The notes: generated by a model from the sequence alone, not told the origin. A stretch of 64,000 nt of DNA from Prorocentrum cordatum (GCA_963575745.1 CAUYUJ010016690.1:176044-240043); one strand, 5' to 3'; positions 23,362 through 35,429 are shown, numbered from the stretch's first letter. Translations and numbers: made by a program.

Positions 23362-23504
23362 ATCATGAAGGGGGAGGTTCGCCTGGTGCTGAACTCGTGC
23401 TGCACACGGGACGCCACGGTTGCGTTCATTCGGAGGGGAGACGTATACTTCGTTTGCGACGCAGGGTGCGCTCCGCTCGTTGTGCGCAGGCAGCCTCTCC
23501 CTCC

Positions 23505-23665
23505 CCTCCTCCTCCTCCTCCTCCTCCTCCTCCTCCTCCTCCTCCTGCTCCTGCTCCTGCTCCTCCTCCTCCTCCTCCTCCTCAGCATCGTCATCATCAT
23601 CCCTGGTCCTCCTCTTCCTCCTCCTCCTCCTCCTCCTCCTCCTCCTCCTCCTCCTCCTCCGTCCT
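23505..23665. repeat. CTC microsatellite
   Basis: CTC triplets with an ATC interruption near 23590. Confidence 0.95.
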
Positions 23666-24333
23666 ATCCAATTCCCGGGTCGACTCCTGAAGGCTTTGGC
23701 TCACCGCCCCCGCGGGACCGATCTTGTCAGACCAGCATCGCGTGGTTGTTTGCTTGTTTGCCGCTACCCTTCTTTGACGGAGGAGAAGAATTGAGGATAT
23801 GAAGGCGGATGATGAGGTGGAAGGAGGCGGTAGGAATCACGGAAGATCGAGGAGCAACAACAAGGAGGGCGAGGAGGAAGGAGAATCACGGGTGATGATT
23901 GCCGAGCAGAATCGAGGAAGATTGAGAAGAGGAGTAGGAGGAGGACCATTACATGCTCTGAGCGACGGTTACGGGTCGGCCGACCCGACCCGAAATTGCA
24001 AGGCTCCTTGGCCAACATCAGTTACGGTTGCTCCTCTGGGGAATGCGGCCTGAGATTCGCAATTGTTAGGCACAGGGAAGCATTGATTTGGAAGCTTCTC
24101 GTGCAGTTGCCTCTGCGGCCTTTCAGGGTGCTTTCACTGTACTCGCCGCAGGATCAGCACACCCCAACAATGGATTCCGCCATGAGGTAGTCGCACACAG
24201 AAAGCACATGGCCTCGAGGGGATATGGGAAGGCTCGAGTGGGAGGCTGAATTTCCTGGGCACTCTTTTCGCGTTCTGGCGGCCTTCATGCTGTCTGTTCG
24301 CGAAAGCGTACAGTCGACCCGCATAGTAAGAAA

Positions 24334-24448
24334 ATGGCAATATTCCCAAGGATACCCTGGCATCCTGGCCTCCGCGGTCCATCCTTGGCAGCTTTCGTTG
24401 GCCGCACCCAGCTCGAGAAGCTTCGAAATGTGCGTCCAAGGCCCTTGC
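24334..24448 (+). repeat. Dispersed repeat family D, copy 1
   Basis: Aligns over its length with 43617-43734; shared blocks are GCGGTCCATCCTTGG (variant), GCTGGCCGC (variant) and CTCGAGAAGC. Confidence 0.65.
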
Positions 24449-24653
24449 AGCGGATCCTTACTGGGCAATTGGATTGTGTTGCAGGAGTGGCATAGTCAAG
24501 TGCCGTTCAGCCAAAACCATTGTTGGGGGGTGGCCGTGGGTGGGTTGCGGCGCGCTCGTGCTCGCCGAGAACGACCCACGGGGAGAATACGGGGATTCCA
24601 CCCGCGCTCGGACAGCACCCGCCGCCCCCAAGAGCGGGGGGGGCGAAGGTTAT

Positions 24654-24804
24654 GTCGGGCGCGTCCCTCTACAGGAGGAAGACTCAAAAATAATCCACAA
24701 ATAATATGGGGACGATGTGTTTACTATGTTTGATTCGTGTTGGGTACATGTTGAGCATGTTTAATTGTTCTTCCGAAATCAGCCTGTAGGAGGACATGCC
24801 CGAC
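24654..24804. mobile_element. 151-bp MITE family E, copy 3
   Basis: Best-preserved ends: GTCGGGCGCGTCCCTCTACA at the left, CCTGTAGGAGGACATGCCCG then AC at the right. AT-rich core, no ORF. Confidence 0.8.
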
Positions 24805-25059
24805 CTAAGACTAAGAGTGGGTTTACCGAAAGCCTTCTTACTTGTCTTTGGGGCCAAAGGGGGCCCGGAGGGACCGATCCTCTCTGTAGCCTACCTGCGA
24901 AATCAATGGAGGCACGTCTACAGACCCTGGTCCGAAAGACATGGGATCGTGGCCGTTGTAGTCCAGATGTCAGAGGGTTCCCCTGGAGGCCGCCCCCACA
25001 GCGGCAGGCTGACGGTGGCGGCGGCCCTGACGACGGCGGGGCCGGACACGACAGCAAAT

Positions 25060-25300
25060 CTGACGAAGACAACGACCACGACCACGACCGCGACGACAAC
25101 CATGGGGATGAGCACCACGACGACGACCACCACGGCGACCACGACCACGACGACTACGGCGACGACGACGACGATCATCACCACCACGACGACGACGAGG
25201 AGGACGACGACCACGACCACGACGACCACGACGACCGCGACCACTACCACGACGACGGCGGTGGGACGGCGACGACGGACAAGGCGCTGGCGCTGAAAGG
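25060..25300. repeat. GAC/CAC microsatellite
   Basis: ACGACC and ACGACG repeats. The reading frame through 24765-25415 stays open and ends in an ordinary-looking tail before TAG, so a short low-complexity exon cannot be excluded, but I do not call one. Confidence 0.8.
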
Positions 25301-26000
25301 CGACCGCGGACGGATGCCCCCCGCCGCGCCAAAGGAGGAGCTGCGGAAGCCCGTGCTGAAGTGCCAGCTCGAGGAGGCTCGCCCCCGCCCCGCCGCGGTC
25401 CCCGCCGGCTGTTAGGTCGATCTTGGGGCGAGGCCACGTCATTTCCGAAGACTTGTTCCGTGAGGCGCGTGTTGTATGGTCCACCTCCTCCTCGTCCTCA
25501 TCCTCCTGCTCCCCGCCTTTCTGCAGGGTAGAGTCGGCCCTGATTAGCAGGTCGACCCTCCCAAATCAAGAGTACCCTTGTGTCCTGTATCTCGCGACCC
25601 ATGCCTCCTACATTCCTATGGTAATGTGGCCCTTGGAAGAGTCTTGTGTCCTCTTGCGCGTCCTGTCCAATCAAGTCCGACCTGTAGGAGGAGGAGGAGG
25701 AGGAGGAGGAGGACGCGGACGAGGAGGGCAACAAGGAAGGCGTTCGTATTTCTTGACGTTTCGCGTACCCCCGCCAGCGTTTTGCGAGTTACCTCTGCCT
25801 AGTTAGTCTCTGCGTAGCCCGCTGTGACCTGACTCGCCGCCGGCGCGCTCGCCCGCGGCCGCTGACTAAAAAGTACCCCCGCCAGCCCATCCAGACACAG
25901 ATCGCCAGGCAAGGTCATGTCACTTTCGAGGACGTGTTGCGTGAGGTCCTTGTTGTTTCCCCCTCCTCCGCCTCCACGCTCCACGCCTCTCTGCAATTTA
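25300..26000. other. No supported gene
   Basis: Mixed unique sequence with a GGA tract at 25687-25725; GTCCGACCTGTAGGAGGAGG at 25675 resembles one end of MITE family E without a partner. Confidence 0.4.
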
Positions 26001-26004
26001 GGAG

Positions 26005-26250
26005 GAGGGCCAGGATGAGGACGAGGAGGAGGAGGATGAGGAGGGCCAAAAGGAGGAGGCGAGGCTTTCGTAACTACAGGTCATCGCGTTACAGATATGC
26101 GTCGCGGGAGAGGGAGGACGGAGGGGGAGGCGGAGAAGGGGAGAGAGGAAGGGACGGAGGGGGGGGGGGGGGGCGAAGGAGGGGGAGGAGGGAGGGGGCC
26201 TAGAGGAGCAGGAGGACGAGGAGGGGGAGGACGAGGGGCAGGAGCAAGAG
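26005..26250. repeat. GGA/G-rich microsatellite
   Basis: Purine-rich GGA and GAGG repeats with a G run near 26160. Confidence 0.85.
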
Positions 26251-26449
26251 GGAGGTGGACGACGACGGGGTGCACGGAGAGGGTGCTGGAAGGGGAGAGG
26301 AGGGCAGCGACGCCGAGGAGGCGAGGCGGGCTGGCCTTGCGGCCTGCCCCCGCGCGCGAGCCCCCCTGGCGTGCGCCCGCCAGGACAGGCAGGAGAGGGA
26401 GGCCGGCTTCCGGCAGGCGCCGCCCCGCCCCGTGGCCACGATCGGGGGG

Positions 26450-26505
26450 CGAGGATCGAGGGCCCAGGCATCGGAAGCAGTCAAAAACGCACGAGCATGA
26501 AACCT
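26450..26505 (+). repeat. 55-bp dispersed repeat shared with 40399-40455
   Basis: ATCGAGGGCCCAGGCATCGG, then AAAAACGCACGAGCAT and AAAAC, in both places with few changes. Confidence 0.75.
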
Positions 26506-26640
26506 CCTCCTCCTCCTCCTCGTCCTCCTCCTCCTCCTCCTCCTCCTCCTCCTCCTCGTCCTCCTCCTCTTCCTCCTCCTCCTCCCCTCCTCCTCCTCCT
26601 CCTCCTCCTCCTCCCCTCCTCCTCCTCCACCTCCTCTCAC
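26503..26640. repeat. CTC microsatellite
   Basis: CTC triplets with CGT interruptions. Confidence 0.95.
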
Positions 26641-26759
26641 TCACTTACTCATGGCGGCCGATCGTCGTCGTGCAGCCACCTGTCCTGCCCCTCCACCTCG
26701 GCTGCGGGCCCGAGGTGGAGGGGGGCATTTAGAGAAAAGGTAAGAAACGACACAATGTA

Positions 26760-28010
26760 GACAGCATCAGATCACTAACAATGAGGTGGGGGAAGTGGGA
26801 GGCCCCTGATGTACAACAACATAGACGGATGGCCAAACCACCCCAGCGGCGAGAAGGCAAGCCCCCAGAGGCAGAAACGAAAGAGCAAGGCAAAGAGAGG
26901 GAAGGGGACAGGGAGAAAGAAGGAGAGGGAAGGGGGTTAGCATCTAGGCCCTTGGGGTGGTTTGGTCGCCGTGACGCGAGGATGAGGAAAGGTAAAACAT
27001 AAATGCAAGGAGGGAGGAAGCAGAAGGAAGACGCGGAGGAAGGTGGACAGGTAGGAGGGTGGGGCCATAGGCCAGTTCCTCTCCCCGACCCCACCAGCCC
27101 CATACCCCTTCCTAATCCGCTACCCCCTACTCAGAAGTGTAGAGGTATCCGCAAGTCCTAGCATGGCGGAACGTGGCAGCGAGAGACGTGGAGGATGATC
27201 ATGGGGACAAGGTGGGAGACCATGCGGTGGTCAGTAAAATGGTCGGTGGGGGGATGGAGGTGCTGTAGTTCGCATGTTCTTATGGTAGGGGTCAGAGTGC
27301 TGCACTTAGCCTGCTCTTTAGGCTGCGGCTCGCTTGCTCGACTGGGGTGAAATAACCCCCCCCAACCGACCGTGAAACCAGAAGGTGGCAGGGACTAAGG
27401 TCTCTGGCGTAGCGTGGCGGAACGTGACAGCGCGAGAGTTGGAGCAAGGTCCATGGAGGAGGTGAGTGAGGTGACGGTGCTACCGGTGAGGAGCATCAGG
27501 GCCCTGAGCTCGATTCTAGGCACGGTCCCAGGAGCCTAAGCGCAGGTGGGTGGATGGGGCTGTCGCAACTGCGCCTGAGCATGTCATACCCTGCCCCTCC
27601 TCCGATCAAATCCGCCCCCCCTCACCCAGATGTGTAGAGGCACCCGCATGTCCTAGCATGGCGGAACGTGGCAGCGAGTGAGGTGGAGGGAGGTGGGGGG
27701 CAATCTGATGAAATAGAAGAAGTGGGGAGGTGTAGAGGCAGGGCGCGGCTGTCGGCGAAGCTGCTGTAACTGGCGCTCAGGCTGGCTCCAGAGGTGGTAG
27801 TATTAGCCGCGGAGGTGGGCGCCGCGGAAGTGGATGCCGATGAGCTTATCCACGGGGCTGGAGTAGGCGCGGAGGTGGATGCCGATGAGTTCAGCGGGAG
27901 CTGGAGTGGTGGAGTGTTCGGGGTCGGAGTCGGTCGTAGTACCTGTGGTCGGCGTCGGGCGCGCTGGCGCCTCGCGCGGCTTCGCACAGCGGCGAGGATG
28001 GCTATCGCCA
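26760..28010 (-). other. Probable 3' non-coding tail of the minus-strand retroelement
   Basis: Lies directly downstream (minus sense) of the last retroelement stop at 28015. A 51-bp block containing TAGCATGGCGGAACGTGGCA occurs at 27133-27183 and 27628-27678, with a weaker relative near 27412. No gene seen. Assignment to the element is by position only. Confidence 0.4.
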
Positions 28011-28014
28011 GCGG

Positions 28015-29640
28015 TTAATGGCGCAGTTGGGTGACGCAGTCGCTGAGCTTGTCGAGGAACTGTTGGGTGAAATCGTTGGCCGAGGCGATCTCCTCCTGAA
28101 TGTGTACGACCGTCTTGTAGCTGAAGTGCGGTTCCCCTGCCATCGCGGCGAGGGTGTCGAGCTTGTCCAGGATGTCTTGGTAGTGGGAGCGGTGCTCGCT
28201 GAGGATGTCTGCGATCAGGGCCTGTACGTTGTTTCGCATGTCGCTGGATTGAGCGGTGGCACCGCGCGCCCAGAGTTCGTTCCTGCTGTTGCAGGACATG
28301 TTGAGCATTTTGAATTCATCGCCCTTGTTGACAGTGGTGGTCCCGTGGGCATGGGAGTCCTCCAGCTCGGCGTGGTAAGGGTACCGTATGGTGGCTCCCA
28401 TTGGGAAGGTGACTGTGTCGGGGTTGACCTGCTACTGGGCGATCGGCGCAACTGGGAACCATCCAGTGGGCTCCTGGGGCCCCACATGCATCGCGGGAGG
28501 TCGGTTGTCGTTCGCGCTGGAAGTAGTAATGCTTCGCGTCGGGCCGCAGGTGCTGGATGCAACAGCGCGCGCGCGTTGTTCTGCCGCGGGTGCTCCCAGC
28601 TCTGTGCTCGCGTCGTCGCGGTCGGCATTGTCTGTCGCGTGTGCTGTATCATCTTTTTTTGAAAACCGCCATGGTGGATGGGGCTTTGGATCAACTGGCC
28701 CAGGGTCTGGGCGTGGCGCGTTTCGAGGAGATACTTGGTGAGCTGGGCTGAGTGTCGCGGGCAAAGGTGCGGTTGCTGTCATTGCGCTGGTCATTTTATT
28801 GCCGCTGTCGGTAGGTGTGGCCGCGCGAGTCATTTGGGCTGCAGTTTCGGCTGCGGTCGTCGATCTAATTTGCTCTTTGTGGGTGGCTCCTCCCTTTGAG
28901 GTCGGATCGCGCTTCAAGAGTATCTCGATGTGGATCTCGCGCTCGGAGATGCCGCAGTCGTCGCATGGCGCAAGCCTGGGTTTCGGGTAGCGCATCTGCT
29001 CGATGCGATTGAGGGTGCGGAACGCGCGCGGAGGGCGGGGGCCTAGCTCACGCATTGGCACAACAACGAGCAAGGTGTCGCCGAAGATGATGAAGGGCCT
29101 GGTGCATTGGATCAGCCCGAAGTGGGAGAAGAAGAGGCCTGGCGCTTTCTCGCTGCACCATAGACGTGCTCGGCCGACCTATTCGTGGACGTCTGTGTCC
29201 TGTAGGTAGTCGGTTCGCATCTTTTCAAATAGGTCGTGGATAGTGAGGGCCATCATTTTGCAAGCCTGGTCGCGCATGGTTGGGCGTTCTGGCATTGGGG
29301 AGCAGTCGGCGAAGGATGGCTGGCACATCGGCCTCAGGCCGTGGTAGAAGCAGCCGCCCCGCGTGATGCTGAAGGCCTCAGTGCCCTGGTCGGTGGGATG
29401 CCGAGTAGAGCGCGCTTCGCAGCTGGAGTCGCCTTGGAATGTCCACTGAGTGGCGCCAGTGTTCTCGTTGTGGCAATAGGCGAGGCTTCTCGCTGCGTCG
29501 GCGCATGCGGCCCAGCCAGATGGTAATCTCCCATGGTGAATTTGGTCGGGTGGGAGGGTGTCGCCTTGCTTGTACGTTGGTGGGTCGCATGGGCGGCGGA
29601 AGCACCGGCTGGCCCTTGGCGTCGTTGCTGCCATTTGCAT
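28015..29640 (-). pseudogene. WW-domain ORF at the 3' end of the retroelement
   Basis: One frame runs 541 codons from about 29640 to the TAA at 28015, interrupted only by TAG at 29179-29181 and 28432-28434. Near 29500 it has a WW domain: LPSGW, then HNENTGATQW with the two Trp in standard spacing. WW domains bind proline-rich peptides. The region from 29070 to 28440 is Thr/Ala/Pro-rich. The C-terminal 130 residues look helical and contain DILDKLDTLAAMAG. Coding character is continuous on both sides of each TAG, so the frame is real. The two stops may be inactivating mutations, recoded or spliced out. Confidence 0.65.
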
Positions 29641-29923
29641 CGGAGTTCTGCCTGGGGTGGGCCAGGCGGTGGGGGCGACTGGTTAGGGATCGGGGTGTTG
29701 GCCTGCTGGTGCAGGAGCTGTAAGACGTTCGGCACTGGGACTGGTGTGGAGTGGATCGTCGCTGGATGAGCTGTAGGTCGGCGCGCGCAGTAGTCGTGCG
29801 CACTGGGCGCTGCGCACGTTGTAGTCGAGCCTCCAGCAAAGCCGCGTGCCAACCGGGGAAGTTGCGCGGGGCCCGGTCGACGCGCTCGGCAGTAGTGAAG
29901 CAGATGACGTGCACTGCGGCCCC

Positions 29924-31025
29924 TTACGTTGTCGATGAGATACGACCGTGCTGTGTGGGCCTCATTCGGATAGCTTGGCGATGTCGGTAACCCTTTATCG
30001 GCGTGGTGCCGTCAAGTATGCTCCCGGCAGGTTGCTTGAATTCTGGTGCGCCGTAGTCGGGTCGCTGTCTCGTCTTGGCGGGTGCATCACCGTCGGGGGC
30101 GTTTTCCACGCGGTGGGCGATGATCCCCCGCTCGGCGGCCTCGGCGTGGACGTCGACGGTTCCGTCGGTTCCCGTCGCGCACGTTTCCGAAGTCTCGGCG
30201 ACTTCTTGCAGCACTTGCGCTCGGCACTCGGTGAGGGCGTTGTCAACGAAGGCGGCCCATGCGGGCAGGTCAGCGCATGCCGATAGCATCCCTATCCCGG
30301 AGGTCGGATGCAGGGCGCCGTAGACGTCGGTGATCGCCGCGATGTAGATATATGCAGGGTGCGTCGCTCGATGTTGCCGTGGATGGATTTGCGTGCGATT
30401 TCCTCGGCGTTGTTGCGCATTCCCATGCACTCTCTTGAGTACGCGTAGGGCATGTAGGTTGGCGCGCGGCTCCTCGTCTGTGTAATTCCACGGTGGCATT
30501 TGGAGTTGCAGTGGGTCTGCGCGCGCGGGTGCTAGGACGCCTTGCCATTCAAAGCTGTGGAACCTCCCCTTGACCACGGTCGTCAGCAGCGTCTTCTGGC
30601 GCGCGGTACGTTGTGGCGGAGCGGCAGTGCGGGCAGTTGCCAGGTCTGTCCATCCAATGGTCTGCGTCGCCCCACGTCTCGCTGTTGGAGTGGGCCAGAA
30701 AGTCATCGCAAAATGCGCCCCAACTCTCCACGACCTCGCCCTCCTAGCATTCCCCCGTTGCGGCGAGGCAGGCGACGGCGACGCGGCGATGGCAAGTGGT
30801 TCGCACGCATCAGCCCTTCGCTGTAGCGGGGGCGCAGATGTAGCCCATGTCGGGGTAGACGTACGCATAGTGGCGTGCGAGGGCGCCAGACGCGTTGATT
30901 CCTTGTGACGGCCTTACAATGCTTGGGCACGCAGTAGCTCCTTGCGGTTCGGCGCGGGGGTCTCCTGGCGCGTGGATAGCGCCTTCTTGGCGTCGTAGCC
31001 CACTGTTGGACATGGGGGTAGGCAC
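29924..31025 (-). pseudogene. Retroelement coding remnant of unknown function
   Basis: Several minus-strand frames read as ordinary protein. 30810-31025 contains GALARHYAYVYPDMGYICAP. 30549-30731 contains CPHCRS after HWMDRPGN. 29924-30600 is a long segment with FHSFEWQGVLAP and a helical VDNALTECRAQVLQEVAE. Frame changes separate them. I do not recognise a domain. Confidence 0.45.
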
Positions 31026-31639
31026 TCATTCACTCTTGCCGGTACCCTGTCGGGGCCTCGCTCCGCGTCTTTCGCGGGTTTGCGTAAATGACTGCGACTC
31101 GTTGTTGGTCGGCAAGGTCAAGGCCCTTAACTCCGTTAGAGCTCGACCCCATTGAAGTCGATGAATTTCCGTAGCTTGCCAAAGACATCTGCGGACATAT
31201 AGATTTCTCCGTTTTGATCTTCCCGGGGTAGGGCGACCCGCTGAGGACGGGAATCCAGCGGAGGCTTCAGGGCGCACTGCGGTTGGCAATGGGGCGTGCC
31301 AGGGGCGCGCTGGCCAGCTTAGGCTAAGCTCTTGAGCCGAGCCGAAGCTGGGCTACGGCTGGTGAGATGAGGGTAATTATTGTTTGCTGGCAATGTAGTG
31401 AGGGGTGGTATCTTTTCCCCGGGGTGAGCGATCGGGCGCCACGGCGAGGCGTGCCAGAACCAATGCAGGGGTGACAGTCTGCATGCTGCGCAATGGACCG
31501 CCGTGGCCTGCGTTGCGGGGCGGCCACCGCCCGTCGGCGTCATCTTGCTGTGTTTCATCGCCGCTTGTGTAAGTTAAGCGTGTAGTCGTTTCTTCTCTGG
31601 AAGTCGCCGCACGGGCCCAACGGGGTTATAATTCCGCAA

Positions 31640-32683
31640 TGTCGCCGTCCATGTCCCAGTCCTCGCTGTCTCGTGGTTGCGTCCGCGCGCGGTGGATGGC
31701 GCCCGCGATGGCGCGAGCTCGCAGTCTGCACACTTCGGCGGTGCATGTCTTGGCGACAGGGCTCTTCCACGAGCCGCCAGGGCTCACCCGTTAAAGGGTG
31801 GTGGTCGCGCATATCATGTTTGGTTGCATATTCCGCGCTTGGGGTAGTGCTATTGCCCGTCGTGGTTCTGGCATCTGTGCTGCGCGGAGCGCAGTAGGTT
31901 TCACGTTATTTGTCCAGTCATGCATTGGCCGAGGGTGATGGCATCCACTCCGTTAATTCCACTCAGGTGCGTTGGCTCTGGTAGTAGCCAGTTGCATGTT
32001 GCGTCTCTCTCGTCGTTGACTGTGGCTGGGTGCTCCACAACCATGGCGACCTTCGCGCTGATGCATATGCATGCGAAGAGGATGGTGGCACGCAGAAGCT
32101 GGTTGTCTCTGCGCAGTTGATCGAGCTCCCGTGGTGCGGACGCTGTAGTTCCCATGGCTGCCGTCAGCTCCTCAGAGGTCGTGGCTGGCGTCGCAAGTGG
32201 CCCGCGTCGCGGCACCGCGCGGCGCCCCATGTTTCGCAGGGCGGTCCAGCTATGATCGCGGCGACGCGGCCGCGCAGGACCTGGTCGATCCAGAACTGCA
32301 TGGTGTCCCATCTCGTGAGGTCTCCCTTGATTTCGCCGTGGGTGGTGCCAATGGGGAGTGTTAGAATGCTGTTGTCGCTGGAATTGAGGTACTCCATTGG
32401 TGTACGTCACCACTGCGTCTGCGCCCGCTGTAGAAATGCACGGTAACCTGTCCCGAAGTTCCTGTGGGTCTCGGCCTGGGCGCAGGGTCGGGTCTTGCTT
32501 CCACTGGAATTGTAGCATGCATGGGCTGCCTTCTAGTAGCACCGTTGCTCTTGACGTACAACGGCGGCGCGTCCGTCTTGTAGCTGGCGGCGCGGGCGTG
32601 GAGCGGAAGTAGTCCCGCCTTGATGTTGGCTCGTTGGTCGTCGCGCATGGCCTCTCTGTTCGTTGCCGCGGTTGCCTCACCAT
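31640..32683 (-). pseudogene. C5-methyltransferase-like domain of the retroelement
   Basis: Pieces in order on the minus strand: TVHFYSGRRRSGD (motif I-like), EIKGDLTRWDTMQFW, then AAIIAGPPCETWGAAR, whose PPC matches the catalytic motif IV of cytosine-5 methyltransferases. Then come AMVVEHPATVND, NWLLPEP and KPTALRAA. A one-base frame change near 32395 splits motif I from the PPC block, and another follows about 31905. Retroelement-borne cytosine methyltransferase-like domains are known in dinoflagellates, and this arrangement fits. Activity of this broken copy is not expected. Confidence 0.6.
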
Positions 32684-32723
32684 GCTTGTCTGCGTCTCGG
32701 TTCCATGGTGCTGCGCATGCTGT

Positions 32724-33290
32724 TCACGCGAGTAGGTGTTTGACTAGTCGTCCACATGCGTGGTAGTCATTGGTGCACGTCAGGAATCTCGCCTCGCGGG
32801 CCCATCTGGCTGGGTGGTCACCTGTCGGGAGGTGCTTGTCCACGCGCACGTATAAGGCGCTCATATCGGTGGAGGTGGCGCCACAGCCGTAGCACATGGG
32901 CGTCTTGTCGTCGTGGTTGCTGTCGGTCATGGGCTGTGGAACGAGGTCATTGCTTTGGGAATGTCGCAGGCTGTTCTGCCATTGTCGTAGGTGCTCTCTG
33001 TCTCGGCACTGTCGCGCATGGCGTTGCGCCACCGTCTTCACCTGCGAAGTGACGACTGGAGGCGCTCTCCGGATCGAGCTGTGGACGGGGTCGAGGTCTA
33101 GCGCGGGGCGCAGCTTGTGCCTGCCGACGGGGCATGTCCACATCCACAGTAGGTCGTCGCATAACATGTGCCCCCATGGAGAGTTGCGGCTGAGGTTTGC
33201 GTCGGCCGTCCGCAATAGTATGTTCGGAGCATGTTGCAGGAGTCACTGCAGATGTCGTAGCCTGAAGATGCGCATGGCGACGTACGAATT
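32724..33290 (-). pseudogene. Cysteine-containing retroelement tail after the reverse transcriptase
   Basis: A minus-strand frame of about 185 codons contains SPWGHMLCDDLLWMW, MCYGCGATSTDMSAL and FLTCTNDYHACGRL, giving paired cysteines that could bind zinc. An in-frame TGA interrupts near 33235, between HLQ and LLQHAPN. Position after the RT matches the C-terminal region of LINE ORF2 proteins. Confidence 0.5.
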
Positions 33291-33356
33291 TTCTGGTCGT
33301 CGTGGTTGTCGGCCTCGTATCAGATTGCCATCCTATATCTTCCCGGGCACTCGGTT

Positions 33357-34600
33357 TCAATGGCGCGGAGCTGCCCCTGGCTGCGGGCCCCAAGAATGAG
33401 AGCTGCAGAAGAGGACCGAGATGGCGAGCGCGTCGTCGGCGAGGGTCTGCGTTTCGAAACTCAGACGTTTTCGCTTGTAGACCTTGCGCGGCGGGGCCCT
33501 GCTCGTTGTAGCGTGTGGAATTATCCGCTGGAGTGCTGCTGATTGTCCTCCGTCGTGCATTGCGGTACCTAACGATATCTGGCCATTGGCGACATCGATT
33601 GGATTGCTGAGGTGCTCATGCTCGATGTGTGATGCCGTTTCTGGCAAGTTGCTCCTAGACCCCTCTGTCCCGGCGCCCGCGCAGAAGCAACATGACCTTG
33701 GTCTTTTTGGCGTGGAGTCGCATACCGTGGGCCAGGGTCGACTTGACTATCATGTTGGAGCGCGTCTTCGCAATGTCGATGGTTTCAGGTAAGGCGTCGC
33801 GTCGCATGCGGGCGCAGGCGTTCATGTCATTTACGAAGGAGGTGTGAATCAGTGGTGATCATTTGACCTTGACCGTATCATGCATGTCTGCCCCTGGAGA
33901 AGATGTCACCTTGGTGTCCTGCGTGTCGATGTCGACGCGTAAGTTACTGTCGGCCATGTCCTCCGCGATATGCCGCGTAACCTTTGCGAAGGGGCATTTG
34001 ATGGTGAAGTCTGATGCTGGTACCCCAGGCCGGGCACCAGCACGAGGCTGCGCAATCCCGGTGGATCCTTTCGTGGTGGCCCACATGTTTGCGTGCGCGT
34101 CTTGCAGTAGTGCGCATGGGTGCCCATCGTCCACGTTGTGGTTGAATATAGGCGCTCCTTCCACAGCTCTCTGCAGTGCGGGAAGGAATGGTTCGGGTAT
34201 GTTATCGTTGCGTAGCAAGTCGTTGAGTTCCTCTGGTGCGCGCGGGAGCTGGAAGACAAATTTCAGCGCGACTCTGTAGAAGACATCCTTGAGGTCCAAG
34301 AAGAGGATCATAGCTGATTCGCATTTCTCTCCGAGGTAGTCCACGACGCCGAGGGTCGTATGTGTGGCGAAGTCAGTAGACTGATGTGGTAGTGCGCCAC
34401 ATTGTGCGTCTCGTAGCTGCTGCGCCGTAATATTCTTGAGTCTGGTACGTAAGAGGCGGCGGTGGTGCTTAGCTATTACGCTGTTGAGTGTTAGCATCAG
34501 TCTCTCTTGTAGGTCTGGTTTGGTAGCGTTGGGCTTAGAGTGGCGCTGGCCATCCTCCCATGTGGGAGAGCGGGTCCACCGTCGCCATCTGCGCCCGGTA
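33357..34600 (-). pseudogene. LINE-type reverse transcriptase, degenerate
   Basis: An open segment 33859-34497 starts near MLTLNSVIAKHHRRLLRTRL. It carries RT block A (ILFLDLKDVFYRV, first catalytic Asp present) and block B (GARPGVPASDFTIKCPFAKV). Downstream in another frame, block C reads SFVNDMNAC where YADD/FADD is expected, so the first Asp of the pair is Asn. A KKTKVMLLLRG segment and a thumb-like IEHEHLSNPIDVANG follow to 33357. Frame changes and the changed catalytic residue indicate an inactive copy. Confidence 0.7.
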
Positions 34601-34608
34601 GGTTATGG

Positions 34609-35424
34609 TCATCTCGTCCGGCGCGACCTAGCAGTAGTCGTCGATGCGATTGTCTGGGCCGCCGCCCCTTCCTTGCTTCGCTTGCGTGAACTGGCGTTTC
34701 GTCTCTTCTTTGGCGTTGATGTTGTGGAGCGGAGCGGTATGTCGTGCAATGTTCGGATGGTGGTTGCGTAGTTGGCGCGATGGTTGTACTTGTCGGCGAT
34801 GTCCTGCGGGCTCATGATCTTCGAGGGCTCCGCGATGGCGAAGTGACCAAGCTCTGCTTCAGCCTGCTGCCGTTGGCCATAAAGAGGTTGACCGTCAGAG
34901 ACGATGACGCGTAAGGGTACAGCTGCGATGCGTCCTGGTCTGCCTCCATGCCTCAGGGGCCTCTTGATGTCGGCCCATGCTCTTCTGGAGCCGTTGTTAA
35001 CGTAGGCGCCCTTTACGCCGTTGGCGATGCCCTCGAGGTAATTGGAGCGGTCGGTCTCGATGGCGCTTGCTAGCTGCGGCGAGGATTCGCGCAATAATGC
35101 AAGTGCGGCTAGAGCTATCTCCTCGTGCTGGGCGTATTTTTGCATAATGTCTTCGGCTACCCGTTGGAGTGCAAGTAGTGCTCCTGGGTTCGCAATGGCC
35201 TCGTATGCACTGATGGTGGCGATGTGGGCTTCGTAGATCTTGTAGACGAGGCTGAGGAGGCCTTTTCGTGTCTCGAGGTTCTCGCCGTCTTGTCGTAGAC
35301 GTCGCGGCGGTCGCCGGCGCGCCCCACGCACGCGGATGAGGGCGAACGTTGCGGCTTGCACGCATGATTTCTTGGGGTGCAGTTTGTTTGGTCTTGAAAG
35401 CCTTGACCCTTGCCTCATGCGCAC
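34609..35424 (-). pseudogene. Retroelement linker between endonuclease and RT
   Basis: A 271-codon minus-strand frame with continuous protein character, including AEDIMQKYAQHEEIALAALA and ELGHFAIAEPSKIMSPQDIA, the type of helical linker that precedes the RT in LINE ORF2. The preceding frame (from the endonuclease through WMNDQASYLSQRAHEARVKA) enters this one by a frame change near 35330. Confidence 0.55.
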
Positions 35425-35429
35425 GTTGC

